Positions 17,689 to 26,851 of a DNA stretch of 64,000 nucleotides are shown here, piece after piece. Below the pieces are notes generated by a model. The model did not search any database and was not told the DNA's origin. It saw only the letters and a list, made by a program, of their open reading frames with translations. The position numbers and the translations under genes are program-made. The stretch lies in NCBI RefSeq assembly GCF_009828025.1, contig NZ_WTYA01000001.1, positions 62,001 through 126,000 of the forward strand, given 5' to 3'. The stretch's first letter is position 1. Each line of letters opens with the position of its first letter. The stretch is from Qipengyuania algicida. GTDB taxonomy: Bacteria; Pseudomonadota; Alphaproteobacteria; Sphingomonadales; Sphingomonadaceae.

Positions 17689-20046
17689 TCAGGCGCTTTT
17701 GCGCAAATCTTCACGCCGGATCAAATTGCGTGCTTCTTCGGCGGTCATCGGTCGACCGAAATAATACCCCTGGATCTTGGTGCAGCCCATGCTGCGGATC
17801 ATTTCGGCTTCCTCAATCGTTTCCACACCTTCGGCTGTAGTGGTCATCTTGAGGCTATCCGCCATGGCAACGACCGCACGGATGATCGCAAGGCTTTCCG
17901 CACTTTGCTGTGACGCGCCCTGTACGAAACTGCGATCGACCTTGATGGTGGAGAATTGCAGCTTGCGGAGATAGCCGAGCGAGGAATAGCCGGTGCCGAA
18001 ATCGTCGAGCGCCACTTGGCAGCCGAGCGCCATCACCTGCTCCAGCGCCCGGCGCGCGATACCTGCATCGCGCAGGAAAACGCTTTCGGTAACTTCGATT
18101 TCGACCCGCTCGGGCGCCAGGCCTGTCTGGGCCAGTGCACGCACGACCGAAGCAGCAAAATCGGGTTCGATCAATTGTTCGGGCGAAACGTTGATATTCA
18201 CCTTCACATGGCCCGGCCAGCGCGCCGCCTCCTCGCACGCCTCACGCAGGACCCATTGGCCAATCGGAACGATCAGACGCGTCTCTTCAGCCAACGGAAT
18301 AAACTTGCCTGGGCTGACGAATCCGTGGTCGGCGCTGTGCCATCGAGCCAGCGCCTCGAAACTGACGACCTCCTCGGTCACCGCATCGACTACTGGCTGA
18401 TAGTGGAGCAGGAATTCGTTGTTCACTAAAGCATTGCGAAGCGAAAGCTCGAGCTTGCGCCGCTCTTCCGCCGATGCGTGGAGCGTCGGTTCATACTCGC
18501 AGTACTCCCCGCCACCCGCATCCTTGGAGCGGTAGAGCGCAAGGTCGGCATTGCGCATCAGTTCCTCGACCGAATGCCCATCTCGCGGCCCGATGGCAGA
18601 CCCGACGCTGGCACCGACGTAAAGCAGATGATCGTTGATCTTGTAGGGCTCGGACAGGCGGACGATGATCGATTGCGCCAGCTTCTCGATCTGCGATTTT
18701 TCGGCGGCGTCCTTGATGACCACGCCGAATTCATCGCCGCCGAGTCGGCCGCAAAGCTGACCTTCGCCCATAAGCGCCTTCAGGCGCTTGGCCACTTCGG
18801 CCAGCATCCTGTCTCCAACCTGATGGCCGAGTGAATCATTGACCGCCTTGAAGCGATCGAGATCGATCATGAGGAAGGCGCAGCGCGAGCGCCATTTTTC
18901 CGCATAGCGGAGCGCATCGCCAAGTGCCTCGTGCAGCATAAGCCGGTTCGGAAGCTCGGTGAGCGTGTCATAACGCGCGAGATAGGCGATTTTTTCCGAC
19001 GATTCCTGTTGGGCAGTCACGTCCGAGCCCACACCGCGAAACCCTGCATAGACACCGTTTTCGTCAAGCATCGGCGTGCCCGACAATTCCCACCAGCGTC
19101 TTTCACCGCCAATCTGCACCTCGACGACGAGATTGGAAAAGCTCTCTCTATCCTTCAGCTTTTCCGCCAGAAGGTGCACGCTGCTTGAGAATTTGCCGGT
19201 TTCCCACGCTGTTCCGGAAATCAGTTTGATGAAGCTGACCCCTTCGAGCTCCGTGAGATCGCGCCGGAGAGCGAAAGCCAGCCTTGGCGAGACCGATCGC
19301 AGTCGCCGGTTCTTGTCGAGCTGGAACAGCCAGTCGGCATCGCTGTCTTCGTATTCACGGAGCAGGAGCGAGACGACTTGGCTTTTCTCGTCCATGCCCA
19401 TTTCGGCGAGGCGCGCCTGATAGGTGGCCAGCGCGCCCTCAAGCGTTCCCATAACGCAAAATAGTCCCGTCAGGACGATCACCGCTGCGAAGCTGGCATG
19501 GCCGCTGGCGACGATGCCCGCCCCCCAGCCGCAAGTAACTACGGCACAGAATATTACTGAAGCAAGCGGAGCGCTGTGACGGCTGACCGCCGCTGCAAGT
19601 GCCAGCATGGCGACATACGACCATGCCCAGGCATTTGTTGCGCTGTCAGCGTACGGAACCAATAACGCTGCCGGTGCAGCCCAGATCAGTCCCTTGACCA
19701 GCGCATTGGCGGTATGATGCACAAACTCCGTCCGAGACAGGGAACGCGCCTGCACCTCGGCCAGCTTACCGTCGATATGCATGCTATGGATCGAGATAGC
19801 CAGAACGCCAGCCGCCCATATCGCCAGAAGAGGCGTGGGGGCATGTCCATAATAGAACAGGGCGTAGAAGACGATTCCCAGCAGATGCAGCCCAAAGCGG
19901 ACGAACCTACGATCGGACAGCATCGCATATTGCAGCGAATTGAGACGCGACCAATCTGCCGCGTCGCCTGGCTTCTGCAAGCCAAGCAGCGACAGGATCG
20001 GCAGCCTCTCGTCGGCGGCGAAAAGGGAATGGCGTTTTGCGTTCAC
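17689..20046 (-). CDS. Membrane-bound GGDEF/EAL protein with PAS domain
   Basis: 785 residues. About six membrane segments occupy roughly residues 50-205, followed by a PAS-like domain (about 235-345), a GGDEF domain and an EAL domain. GGDEF (436-440) is intact, so diguanylate cyclase activity is possible. EAL (564-566) and the downstream 'DDFGTGYSSL' loop are intact, so c-di-GMP phosphodiesterase activity is also possible. No RxxD inhibitory site lies five residues before GGDEF. Net activity cannot be predicted. The signal sensed by the membrane region is unknown. It is convergent with purQ and about 105 nt downstream of glmS. Confidence 0.92.
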   Translation of the reverse strand: MNAKRHSLFAADERLPILSLLGLQKPGDAADWSRLNSLQYAMLSDRRFVRFGLHLLGIVFYALFYYGHAPTPLLAIWAAGVLAISIHSMHIDGKLAEVQARSLSRTEFVHHTANALVKGLIWAAPAALLVPYADSATNAWAWSYVAMLALAAAVSRHSAPLASVIFCAVVTCGWGAGIVASGHASFAAVIVLTGLFCVMGTLEGALATYQARLAEMGMDEKSQVVSLLLREYEDSDADWLFQLDKNRRLRSVSPRLAFALRRDLTELEGVSFIKLISGTAWETGKFSSSVHLLAEKLKDRESFSNLVVEVQIGGERRWWELSGTPMLDENGVYAGFRGVGSDVTAQQESSEKIAYLARYDTLTELPNRLMLHEALGDALRYAEKWRSRCAFLMIDLDRFKAVNDSLGHQVGDRMLAEVAKRLKALMGEGQLCGRLGGDEFGVVIKDAAEKSQIEKLAQSIIVRLSEPYKINDHLLYVGASVGSAIGPRDGHSVEELMRNADLALYRSKDAGGGEYCEYEPTLHASAEERRKLELSLRNALVNNEFLLHYQPVVDAVTEEVVSFEALARWHSADHGFVSPGKFIPLAEETRLIVPIGQWVLREACEEAARWPGHVKVNINVSPEQLIEPDFAASVVRALAQTGLAPERVEIEVTESVFLRDAGIARRALEQVMALGCQVALDDFGTGYSSLGYLRKLQFSTIKVDRSFVQGASQQSAESLAIIRAVVAMADSLKMTTTAEGVETIEEAEMIRSMGCTKIQGYYFGRPMTAEEARNLIRREDLRKSA

Positions 20047-20151
20047 ACGCAGGCTATAGGCAACAAAGGTTATTTGCCGGTAAAGCTTTCGCGCGACCGT
20101 GACATTCCTTTCACCGTCTTGTCGGTATAGTTTTCGCTTCCCTTCAGCCGG

Positions 20152-21975
20152 TTATTCGACCGTCACCGATTTGGCGAGATTGCGGGGCTGATCGACATCA
20201 GTACCCTTGGCGCAGGCGACATGATAGGCCAGCAACTGCACTGGAATTGCATAGACCAGCGGCGCAATAAGCGGGTGCACCTGCGGCATCTGGATCGTTG
20301 CAAGGCAGCCCTCACCCGCCTCCGCCAGACCCTGCTCGTCCGAAATCAGCACAACTTTGCCGCCGCGAGCGCGAACTTCTTCCATGTTCGAAACGGTCTT
20401 TTCGAACAATGGTCCGGACGGGGCCAACACGATCACTGGCACGTTCTCGTCGATCAGCGCGATCGGACCATGCTTCATCTCACCCGACGCATAACCTTCG
20501 GCGTGTATATAACTGATTTCCTTAAGCTTGAGCGCGCCTTCCAGCGCCAGCGGAAAGTCCGGCCCGCGCCCAAGATAAAGCACGTCGCGCGCCGGCGCGA
20601 TTAGCGGCGCCATTGCAGCAATATCATCGTCATGGTCGAGCGCGGCATTGAGCGAGGCCGGGGCCTGCAACAAATGGCGCACGATCTCGGCTTCCTCTTC
20701 GCGAGTCAGCCGCCCCTTCTTGACCGCGAGATGGGCGGCGAAAGCGGCCAGCACCGCCAGCTGACAGGTGAAAGCCTTGGTGCTGGCGACACCGATCTCC
20801 GGCCCGGCATGGGTCGGCAGCAGCAGGTCCGCCTCGCGCGCCATCGAACTGGTCGGGACATTGACCACCACCGCGATGGTCTGGCCATGCTCCTTGCAGT
20901 GGCGCAGCGCCGCTAGCGTATCGGCGGTTTCGCCGCTCTGGCTGATGAACAGCGCGAGCCCGCCCTCTTCCAGCACCGGCTCGCGATAGCGGAACTCGCT
21001 CGCGACATCGATGTCGACGGGAACACGCGCGAACTGTTCGAACCAGTATTTGGCGACCATGCCGGCGTAATAGGACGTGCCGCAGGCGACGATCGTCACC
21101 CGCCGCACGCTGGAAATATCGAAATCGAACTGCGGCAGCGCGACGGTGTTGTCCACCTGGTGGACATAGGAGCGCAGCGTCTGCGCGACGACGGTCGGCT
21201 GCTCGAAGATCTCCTTTTGCATGAAGTGGCGGTAATTGCCTTTCTCCACCGCAGCCGCCGATGCGCCCGAAGTCGTAACCACGCGCTCGACAATAGCGCC
21301 ATCGAGATCGTGAATCTCGGCTGCATCGCGAGTCAGAACGACCCAATCGCCCTCTTCCAGATAGCTGATCTTCTGCGTCAGCGGAGCCAGCGCAAGTGCG
21401 TCGGAACCGAGGTACATCTCGCCCTCGCCATAGCCAACGACCAGCGGTGACCCGAGTCGTGCCCCGATCAGCAGATCAGGATGTGAGCGGAATGCTATTG
21501 CCAAAGCGAACGCGCCACGCAGGCGTGGCAACACAGCGGCCACGGCTGCTTGCGGCGATGCGCCGTTTTCGACCTCACGGCTGATCAGATGCGCCACCAC
21601 TTCGCTGTCTGTCTCGCTTTCGAGCTTGCGTCCCTCAGCCAGCAATTCCTCCCGCAACGGCTTGTAATTCTCGATGATGCCGTTGTGAACGAGAGCCACT
21701 TCTTCCGTGGCATGTGGATGCGCGTTGGCAGCGGTTGGCGCGCCATGCGTCGCCCACCTGGTATGGGCAATGCCGATTGATCCCGGCGCAGGACGCTCCG
21801 CCAGTTCGGCAACGAGATTGTTGAGCTTGCCGGACGCACGACGCCGGATCAACTTCCCTTCGTGTATGGTACATACGCCGGCGCTGTCATAGCCGCGATA
21901 CTCCATGCGGCGCAGCCCGTCGACCAACCGCTCGGCGACAGGTTGCTCGCCGACGATACCGATGATTCCACACAT
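20152..21975 (-). CDS. glmS: Glutamine--fructose-6-phosphate aminotransferase (isomerising)
   Basis: 607 residues. GlmS makes glucosamine-6-phosphate, the entry step to peptidoglycan amino sugars. Cys2 of 'MCGIIGIVG' is the glutaminase nucleophile. The N-terminal glutaminase domain runs to about 240 and two SIS sugar isomerase domains follow ('FISQSGETADTL', 'YLGRGPDFPLALEGALKLKEISYIHAE'-type region). The C-terminus ends in the family motif 'NLAKSVTVE'. No glmU lies next to it in this window. Confidence 0.97.
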   Translation of the reverse strand: MCGIIGIVGEQPVAERLVDGLRRMEYRGYDSAGVCTIHEGKLIRRRASGKLNNLVAELAERPAPGSIGIAHTRWATHGAPTAANAHPHATEEVALVHNGIIENYKPLREELLAEGRKLESETDSEVVAHLISREVENGASPQAAVAAVLPRLRGAFALAIAFRSHPDLLIGARLGSPLVVGYGEGEMYLGSDALALAPLTQKISYLEEGDWVVLTRDAAEIHDLDGAIVERVVTTSGASAAAVEKGNYRHFMQKEIFEQPTVVAQTLRSYVHQVDNTVALPQFDFDISSVRRVTIVACGTSYYAGMVAKYWFEQFARVPVDIDVASEFRYREPVLEEGGLALFISQSGETADTLAALRHCKEHGQTIAVVVNVPTSSMAREADLLLPTHAGPEIGVASTKAFTCQLAVLAAFAAHLAVKKGRLTREEEAEIVRHLLQAPASLNAALDHDDDIAAMAPLIAPARDVLYLGRGPDFPLALEGALKLKEISYIHAEGYASGEMKHGPIALIDENVPVIVLAPSGPLFEKTVSNMEEVRARGGKVVLISDEQGLAEAGEGCLATIQMPQVHPLIAPLVYAIPVQLLAYHVACAKGTDVDQPRNLAKSVTVE

Positions 21976-22208
21976 TCAATCTGATCCTGATGTTCGAATT
22001 GGCCGCCGTTTAGCAGAAAAATCGAGCAGGTCACGATGGTAGCATAGGCCAGCGCCCACGCCCGCGCCGATCGATCCGGGACGCCGACGCCTTCGGGCTT
22101 AGGAAAAAATCAAGGTTTCGATTTTATTCACCACGTCACAGACCGAGCAACTGCCGTAGTTTACGGGTGGTTGCCGAACATGATCTTACTTGCGGGGGTT
22201 CAACTGGC

Positions 22209-23729
22209 ATGAGCGCATTCGGACGAAAGAACGGGCCTGCCGGCATGGCGCCCGGTGCGCGTCCGCAGTTCGGCGTCGCGCGTCCAATGCAAGGCGGCAC
22301 TGCGAAGCGATCTCCTCAAACCGAGGGCGACGATGGCGGGGAACAGTTCCCGCCACTGCCCGATGACAATCAGGGATCCGTCGGGGCAGGTCGTCACGAA
22401 GACGCGATGTCGCGACTCACCGACCGCATGAATGCGGTCCACGCGACCAATTCCGAAGTTGGTGGATTCGAAGCGAGCGTACACAAGATCAAGGAACAGG
22501 TGCTTCCGCGCCTGCTCGAGCGCGTCGATCCCGAAGCCGCTGCTACGTTGACCAAGGATGAATTGTCCGAAGAATTTCGCCCGATCATCCTCGAAGTGTT
22601 GGCCGAGCTCAAGGTAACGCTCAACCGGCGCGAGCAGTTCGCGCTCGAGAAAGTGCTTGTCGACGAATTGCTTGGCTTCGGTCCGCTTGAGGAATTGCTG
22701 AGCGACCCTGACGTGTCCGACATCATGGTCAACGGCCCGGACCAGACCTACATCGAAAAGAAGGGCAAGCTGACGATTGCCCCGATCCGCTTCCGCGACG
22801 AACAGCACCTGTTCCAGATCGCCCAGCGCATCGTCAATCAGGTCGGTCGCCGCGTCGACCAGACCACGCCGCTTGCAGACGCGCGCCTCAAGGACGGCAG
22901 CCGCGTCAACGTGATCGTACCGCCGCTATCCTTGCGCGGTACCGCGATCTCGATTCGTAAATTCTCAGAGAAACCGATCACCATCGACATGCTCAAGGAA
23001 TTCGGTTCCATGAGCGAAAAGATGGCGACCGCGCTCAAGATCGCCGGTGCCTGCCGGATGAACATCGTCATCTCGGGCGGTACGGGTTCGGGTAAGACGA
23101 CTATGCTAAACGCCCTGTCGAAGATGATCGACCCAGGCGAACGCGTGTTGACGATCGAGGACGCGGCCGAACTTCGTTTGCAACAGCCGCACTGGCTGCC
23201 GCTCGAAACCCGCCCACCGAACCTCGAAGGTCAGGGTGCGATCACCATCGGCGACCTTGTGAAGAACGCCCTGCGTATGCGCCCCGACCGTATCATCCTG
23301 GGCGAAATTCGCGGCGCGGAGTGTTTCGACCTGCTCGCCGCGATGAACACCGGCCACGACGGGTCGATGTGCACGCTGCACGCCAACTCCCCTCGCGAAT
23401 GTCTCGGTCGTATGGAAAACATGATCCTGATGGGCGACATCAAGATCCCCAAGGAAGCCATCAGCCGCCAGATCGCGGAATCGGTCGACTTGATCGTTCA
23501 GGTCAAGCGCCTGCGCGATGGTTCGCGCCGCACCACCAACGTTACCGAGGTGATCGGGATGGAAGGCGACGTGATCGTCACCCAGGAGCTGTTCAAGTTC
23601 GAATATCTCGACGAGAGCGAGGACGGCAAGATCTTGGGCGAGTTCCGCAGCTCCGGCCTGCGCCCATACACGCTGGAAAAAGCGCGCCAGTTCGGTTTTG
23701 ATCAGGCCTACCTCGAAGCCTGTCTCTGA
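22209..23729 (+). CDS. cpaF: CpaF/TadA-family secretion ATPase
   Basis: 506 residues. Residues 1-70 are Gly/Pro/Gln-rich and probably disordered. The CpaF N-terminal helical domain follows, then the RecA-like core with Walker A (GGTGSGKTT) at about 290-298, the Asp and His boxes, and 'EIRGAECFDLLAAMNTGHDGS'. These are hallmarks of hexameric ATPases that power Tad pilus assembly. ATG 22209 is chosen for the GGGGG run about 9 nt upstream. No other tad/cpa genes (pilin, CpaB, CpaC, TadB, TadC) lie within the window, so it is isolated here. Confidence 0.92.
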   Translation: MSAFGRKNGPAGMAPGARPQFGVARPMQGGTAKRSPQTEGDDGGEQFPPLPDDNQGSVGAGRHEDAMSRLTDRMNAVHATNSEVGGFEASVHKIKEQVLPRLLERVDPEAAATLTKDELSEEFRPIILEVLAELKVTLNRREQFALEKVLVDELLGFGPLEELLSDPDVSDIMVNGPDQTYIEKKGKLTIAPIRFRDEQHLFQIAQRIVNQVGRRVDQTTPLADARLKDGSRVNVIVPPLSLRGTAISIRKFSEKPITIDMLKEFGSMSEKMATALKIAGACRMNIVISGGTGSGKTTMLNALSKMIDPGERVLTIEDAAELRLQQPHWLPLETRPPNLEGQGAITIGDLVKNALRMRPDRIILGEIRGAECFDLLAAMNTGHDGSMCTLHANSPRECLGRMENMILMGDIKIPKEAISRQIAESVDLIVQVKRLRDGSRRTTNVTEVIGMEGDVIVTQELFKFEYLDESEDGKILGEFRSSGLRPYTLEKARQFGFDQAYLEACL

Positions 23730-23732
23730 ACC

Positions 23733-23978
23733 CTAGTGCCCAAGTAATTTAGGCAAGGTGACGGCTAGCATGCCGCCGCCGACAATTGCGCAGGACAGGA
23801 ACATGCCGGTCCACGGCACCCAGCCGACATTGTCCGGTCGCCGGACCCGGTTGCGGCGATGCCTGCGGCGCTCCATCAGCAGCGCCAGCAATGCGAGCAA
23901 GATAAACCCTGCACCCCACAGCGCGAGCCATTCGGTGTCGCTTGCGAAACGCAATCCGGCGGGCAGGTAATCGCTCAT
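23733..23978 (-). CDS. Small two-pass membrane protein
   Basis: 81 residues from an ATG at 23978. Two hydrophobic segments (about 18-34 and 56-76) flank an Arg-rich loop ('MERRRHRRNRVRR'), which by the positive-inside rule should face the cytoplasm. I do not recognise a named family. It converges on cpaF with only 3 nt between stops and diverges from the DMT transporter gene with 74 nt between starts. A longer in-frame start at 24116 would overlap that gene and is less likely. Confidence 0.6.
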   Translation of the reverse strand: MSDYLPAGLRFASDTEWLALWGAGFILLALLALLMERRRHRRNRVRRPDNVGWVPWTGMFLSCAIVGGGMLAVTLPKLLGH

Positions 23979-24052
23979 CGCGGGCCATATGGTGCGCTTG
24001 TGGCAAGCGACAATGCTTGCGCGCGAGGTACGGCGATTTAAGGCGCAGGGTA

Positions 24053-24979
24053 ATGGATGGATCGATCGCCCAACCGCGCCCTTTCCTGGCGCTCGGCCTG
24101 AGGCTGGCGACCGCATTGGCTCTGTCGACCATGGCGATGATGGTCAAGCTCGCTTCGTTGCATGGCGTACAGTTGATAGAATTGCTGTTCTGGCGGCAGG
24201 CACTGACGTTTCCGATCGTCATCGGCGTGCTGGCCACGCTCGGGCGCATTCATCGGATGCGCACCAATCGGGTGGCGGCACATGTCAGGCGTGCAGTGGT
24301 CGGCATCGTGAGCATGGGTTTCGTCTATGGCGCGCTTACCCTCCTGCCTCTGGCCGAGGCGACGACACTGAGCTTTACGACGCCTCTGTTTGCAGTGCTG
24401 CTGTCCGTGCTCATGTTTCGCGAAAAGGTGGGCGTCTATCGCTGGAGCGCGGTAGCGCTGGGGTTCCTAGGCGTCGTGGTAGTGCTCCAACCGACGGGCA
24501 ACATCGGCCATGTCGACCCGTTTGGCGTCGCTGTCGGCCTGATCGCCGCCCTGCTGGTGGCAGTGGTCAGCTTCCAGATTCAGGATCTCAATCGCACCGA
24601 GCATCCCTTTGCCATCGTGAGCTGGTTCACAGGGCTTACAGCTCCGCTGCTTGCGTTGGCGCTACCGTTCGTGGCTTCGCAACATGACCAGACGACCTGG
24701 CTCATCATCGTGGGAATGGCTGTTTCCGGAGCAACTGCACAGATGCTGATTACAAGTTCGCTGCGGTTTGGCTCCGCGGCGACGATCATCGTGATGGATT
24801 ACACCGCGCTGATATGGGCGACGATTTATGGCTGGCTGGTGTTCGATCAACTGCCTCCCGCCATGCTTGCACTGGGAGCGCCGTTGATCATCGCTGCGGG
24901 TTTGGTGATTACCTGGCGCGAACATGTGCTACACAAGACCAAGGCGCTGGCGGGAACCCTCCCGCCGGAGTCGAGTTAA
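24053..24979 (+). CDS. DMT-superfamily (EamA) transporter
   Basis: 308 residues with ten predicted membrane segments in two EamA repeats (about 10-145 and 155-300). 'LTLLPLAEATTLSFTTPLFAVLLS' is the conserved end of the first repeat, and the second repeat ends with a matching 'ATIIVMDYTALIWATIYGWLVF'. Members export amino acids or metabolites; the substrate is unknown. ATG 24053 is chosen because the longer frame from 23942 would run through the divergent small-protein gene. The 3' end holds an EcfG-type promoter motif for the next gene. Confidence 0.88.
   Translation: MDGSIAQPRPFLALGLRLATALALSTMAMMVKLASLHGVQLIELLFWRQALTFPIVIGVLATLGRIHRMRTNRVAAHVRRAVVGIVSMGFVYGALTLLPLAEATTLSFTTPLFAVLLSVLMFREKVGVYRWSAVALGFLGVVVVLQPTGNIGHVDPFGVAVGLIAALLVAVVSFQIQDLNRTEHPFAIVSWFTGLTAPLLALALPFVASQHDQTTWLIIVGMAVSGATAQMLITSSLRFGSAATIIVMDYTALIWATIYGWLVFDQLPPAMLALGAPLIIAAGLVITWREHVLHKTKALAGTLPPESS
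24953..24977 (+). promoter_or_regulatory. Candidate EcfG (general stress sigma factor) promoter
   Basis: GGAAC (24953-24957), 17-nt spacer, GTT (24975-24977). GGAAC-N16/17-GTT is the known motif for EcfG, the alphaproteobacterial general stress sigma factor. It ends 50 nt before the entericidin ATG and lies inside the last codons of the DMT transporter gene. One such match per strand and spacing is expected about every 65 kb by chance, so the match alone is not proof; entericidin genes are common EcfG targets. Confidence 0.5.
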
Positions 24980-25027
24980 TCTGCGTGATTGCACATTTTC
25001 GTGTGCCTAAGAGGAAGGGATATAGTC

Positions 25028-25156
25028 ATGCGTCGACTTCTCGTAGCGCTGAGTTTGGCTGCCATAACGCTGACCACCACCGCCTGCGCCACCGTCAAAG
25101 GGGCGGGTAAAGATATCCAATCCGTCGGACAGGCCGGCGAAGACGCCATCAACTGA
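25028..25156 (+). CDS. Entericidin A/B-like small lipoprotein
   Basis: 42 residues. The N-terminus is a lipoprotein signal ending in T-T-A-C, with Cys18 the likely lipidated residue. It is followed by the entericidin pattern 'TVKGAGKDIQSVGQAGEDA'. GGAAGGG lies about 9 nt before the ATG. Entericidins are tiny envelope lipoproteins induced in stationary phase or stress, named after a toxin/antidote pair in E. coli; only one copy is present here. A terminator hairpin follows 24 nt after the stop. Confidence 0.88.
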   Translation: MRRLLVALSLAAITLTTTACATVKGAGKDIQSVGQAGEDAIN

Positions 25157-25179
25157 TCCGACTTAACGGTGTTGTACGA

Positions 25180-25206
25180 CGGCCTCGCCCCACTGGGACG
25201 AGGCCG
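25180..25206. terminator. Terminator between entericidin and acyl-CoA ligase genes
   Basis: CGGCCTCG (25180-25187) and CGAGGCCG (25199-25206) form a perfect 8-bp stem with an 11-nt loop; TTT follows on the plus strand. The flanking genes converge, so it may serve both, though the T-run favours the plus-strand transcript. Confidence 0.75.
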
Positions 25207-25219
25207 TTTGGGTATGTAA

Positions 25220-26773
25220 TCAATTGACCTGCCGCTCGTGCCCTTCCCAATAGGGTGCACGCAGTTCGCGGCGCAGGATTTTACCCGATGGATTGCGGGG
25301 CATCGCCGGGATGATGTCAATCGTCTTGGGCACTTTGAACGCCGCCAACCGCTCTCGCGCCCAGGCGATGATCTCCTCTGCATCAATGTCATGCCCTTCG
25401 CGCGGGACCACGCAAGCCTTGACCGCTTCACCCCATGTATCGTCCGGCACACCGATCACAGCCACTTCCGCAATCGCGGGATGCCCGTAGATCACGCTTT
25501 CGACCTGCGCGGGATAGACGTTTTCGCCACCGGAGATGATCATGTCCTTGATGCGGTCCTGGATGAAAACATACCCGTCCTCATCCATGTAAGCCGCATC
25601 GCCGGTGCGCATCCATCCGTCGTTGAGGGATGCTGCGGTTGCCTCGGGAAGGTTCCAGTATTCGATCATATTAGAGGGAGAACGCACGATCACCTCGCCC
25701 ACCTCGCCCCGCGGAACTTCCCTGCCTTCCTCGTCGACGATCTTTATCGTGGCTCCAGGCACTGCCCTTCCCGCCGAACGCATCCGGTCGTTTCCAGCAA
25801 GGTCGTGATCCTCGGGCGGTAGCACGGCGATGGTGCCGGTGGTTTCGGTCATGCCATAGCATTGCAGGAAACCGGCGTTTGGAATCGTCTCGACAGCTTC
25901 GCGCAACAGGTCGGGCGGGATCGGTGCTGCACCGTAGAGAACGTATTTGACGTGCGAGAAATCGGTGTTCTTCGCCCGCGGATGCTGCACCACCATCTGC
26001 AAGGCGGCTGGAACGATAAACATCCGTGTGACCCCTTGCTCGAAAGCTTCGAGGACACCGACAGGCGTGAACTCCTCCTGCACAATGGCGCGCACGCCGC
26101 CTCCCAATGCCATGATACCAAGGCCGGTCCCACCGATATGCGCGCAGGGCATGGCGATCAGGATTGCCTCGCCTTCATCCCAATGCGACCATGGCTGGCC
26201 CGCATCTTCGGCCGGGACACGCAGCGAGAACAGGTTTCGGTTGGACAGGACGGCCCCCTTGGGGTGGCCGGTCGTCCCGCTGGTATAAAGTTGCAGGACC
26301 GCGTCATCCGGACCCGCGGGATCGAAATCGGCAGGCTGTGCCTGTGCGATGTGCTGTGCTGCCTGAGCGGAAGTGATGACCGCGGGCTGAGTGGCCAGCC
26401 CCGCACAGGCTTTGCCGGCCACGTCCTCGAATCCCTCGCCCAAAAGCAGGATTTTCGCCCCGGTATCGCCGAGGATATGGGCGATTTCCGGCGCTGCCAG
26501 CCGCCAGCCGATCGGAGCCATGACAACGCCAAGCCGCGCAGCTCCATAGAACAGTTCAAAATAGAGCTTCGAGTTCTTGCCCAGCCACGCGATCCGGTCG
26601 CCCCTGCGTAAGCCTCGCGACTGCAGAAATGTGACGATTGCTGCCGTTCGTCCCTCAAGATCGGCAAAACTGCTTCGGTCGTCGCCCTGTTCGAGCGCGG
26701 GCTCGTCGGGCTTCTCTTTCGCCCAGTGACGAATGAACGCATCGAAACTCAACATGGGTTGCTCGTTGGACAT
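25220..26773 (-). CDS. AMP-dependent fatty-acid/carboxylate--CoA ligase
   Basis: 517 residues, ANL superfamily. The enzyme activates an acid with ATP to acyl-AMP and transfers it to CoA. The AMP-binding P-loop 'YTSGTTGHPKG' is at 163-173, 'GMTETTG' forms the adenine site, 'DGWMRTGDAAY' is the hinge-side motif, and the catalytic Lys is in 'PRNPSGKILRREL' near the C-terminus. Length and pattern fit medium- or long-chain acyl-CoA synthetases; the chain length preference cannot be read. No beta-oxidation genes are adjacent. It is 73 nt downstream of the TIP30-like gene on the same strand. Confidence 0.88.
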   Translation of the reverse strand: MSNEQPMLSFDAFIRHWAKEKPDEPALEQGDDRSSFADLEGRTAAIVTFLQSRGLRRGDRIAWLGKNSKLYFELFYGAARLGVVMAPIGWRLAAPEIAHILGDTGAKILLLGEGFEDVAGKACAGLATQPAVITSAQAAQHIAQAQPADFDPAGPDDAVLQLYTSGTTGHPKGAVLSNRNLFSLRVPAEDAGQPWSHWDEGEAILIAMPCAHIGGTGLGIMALGGGVRAIVQEEFTPVGVLEAFEQGVTRMFIVPAALQMVVQHPRAKNTDFSHVKYVLYGAAPIPPDLLREAVETIPNAGFLQCYGMTETTGTIAVLPPEDHDLAGNDRMRSAGRAVPGATIKIVDEEGREVPRGEVGEVIVRSPSNMIEYWNLPEATAASLNDGWMRTGDAAYMDEDGYVFIQDRIKDMIISGGENVYPAQVESVIYGHPAIAEVAVIGVPDDTWGEAVKACVVPREGHDIDAEEIIAWARERLAAFKVPKTIDIIPAMPRNPSGKILRRELRAPYWEGHERQVN

Positions 26774-26851
26774 TGCTCTCTCCGCCGTTGCGCTCGTTTA
26801 CCGGCGCAATCGCCTGATCCATCATGGCGCGAGTGCTGTGCATGTCCAGCG

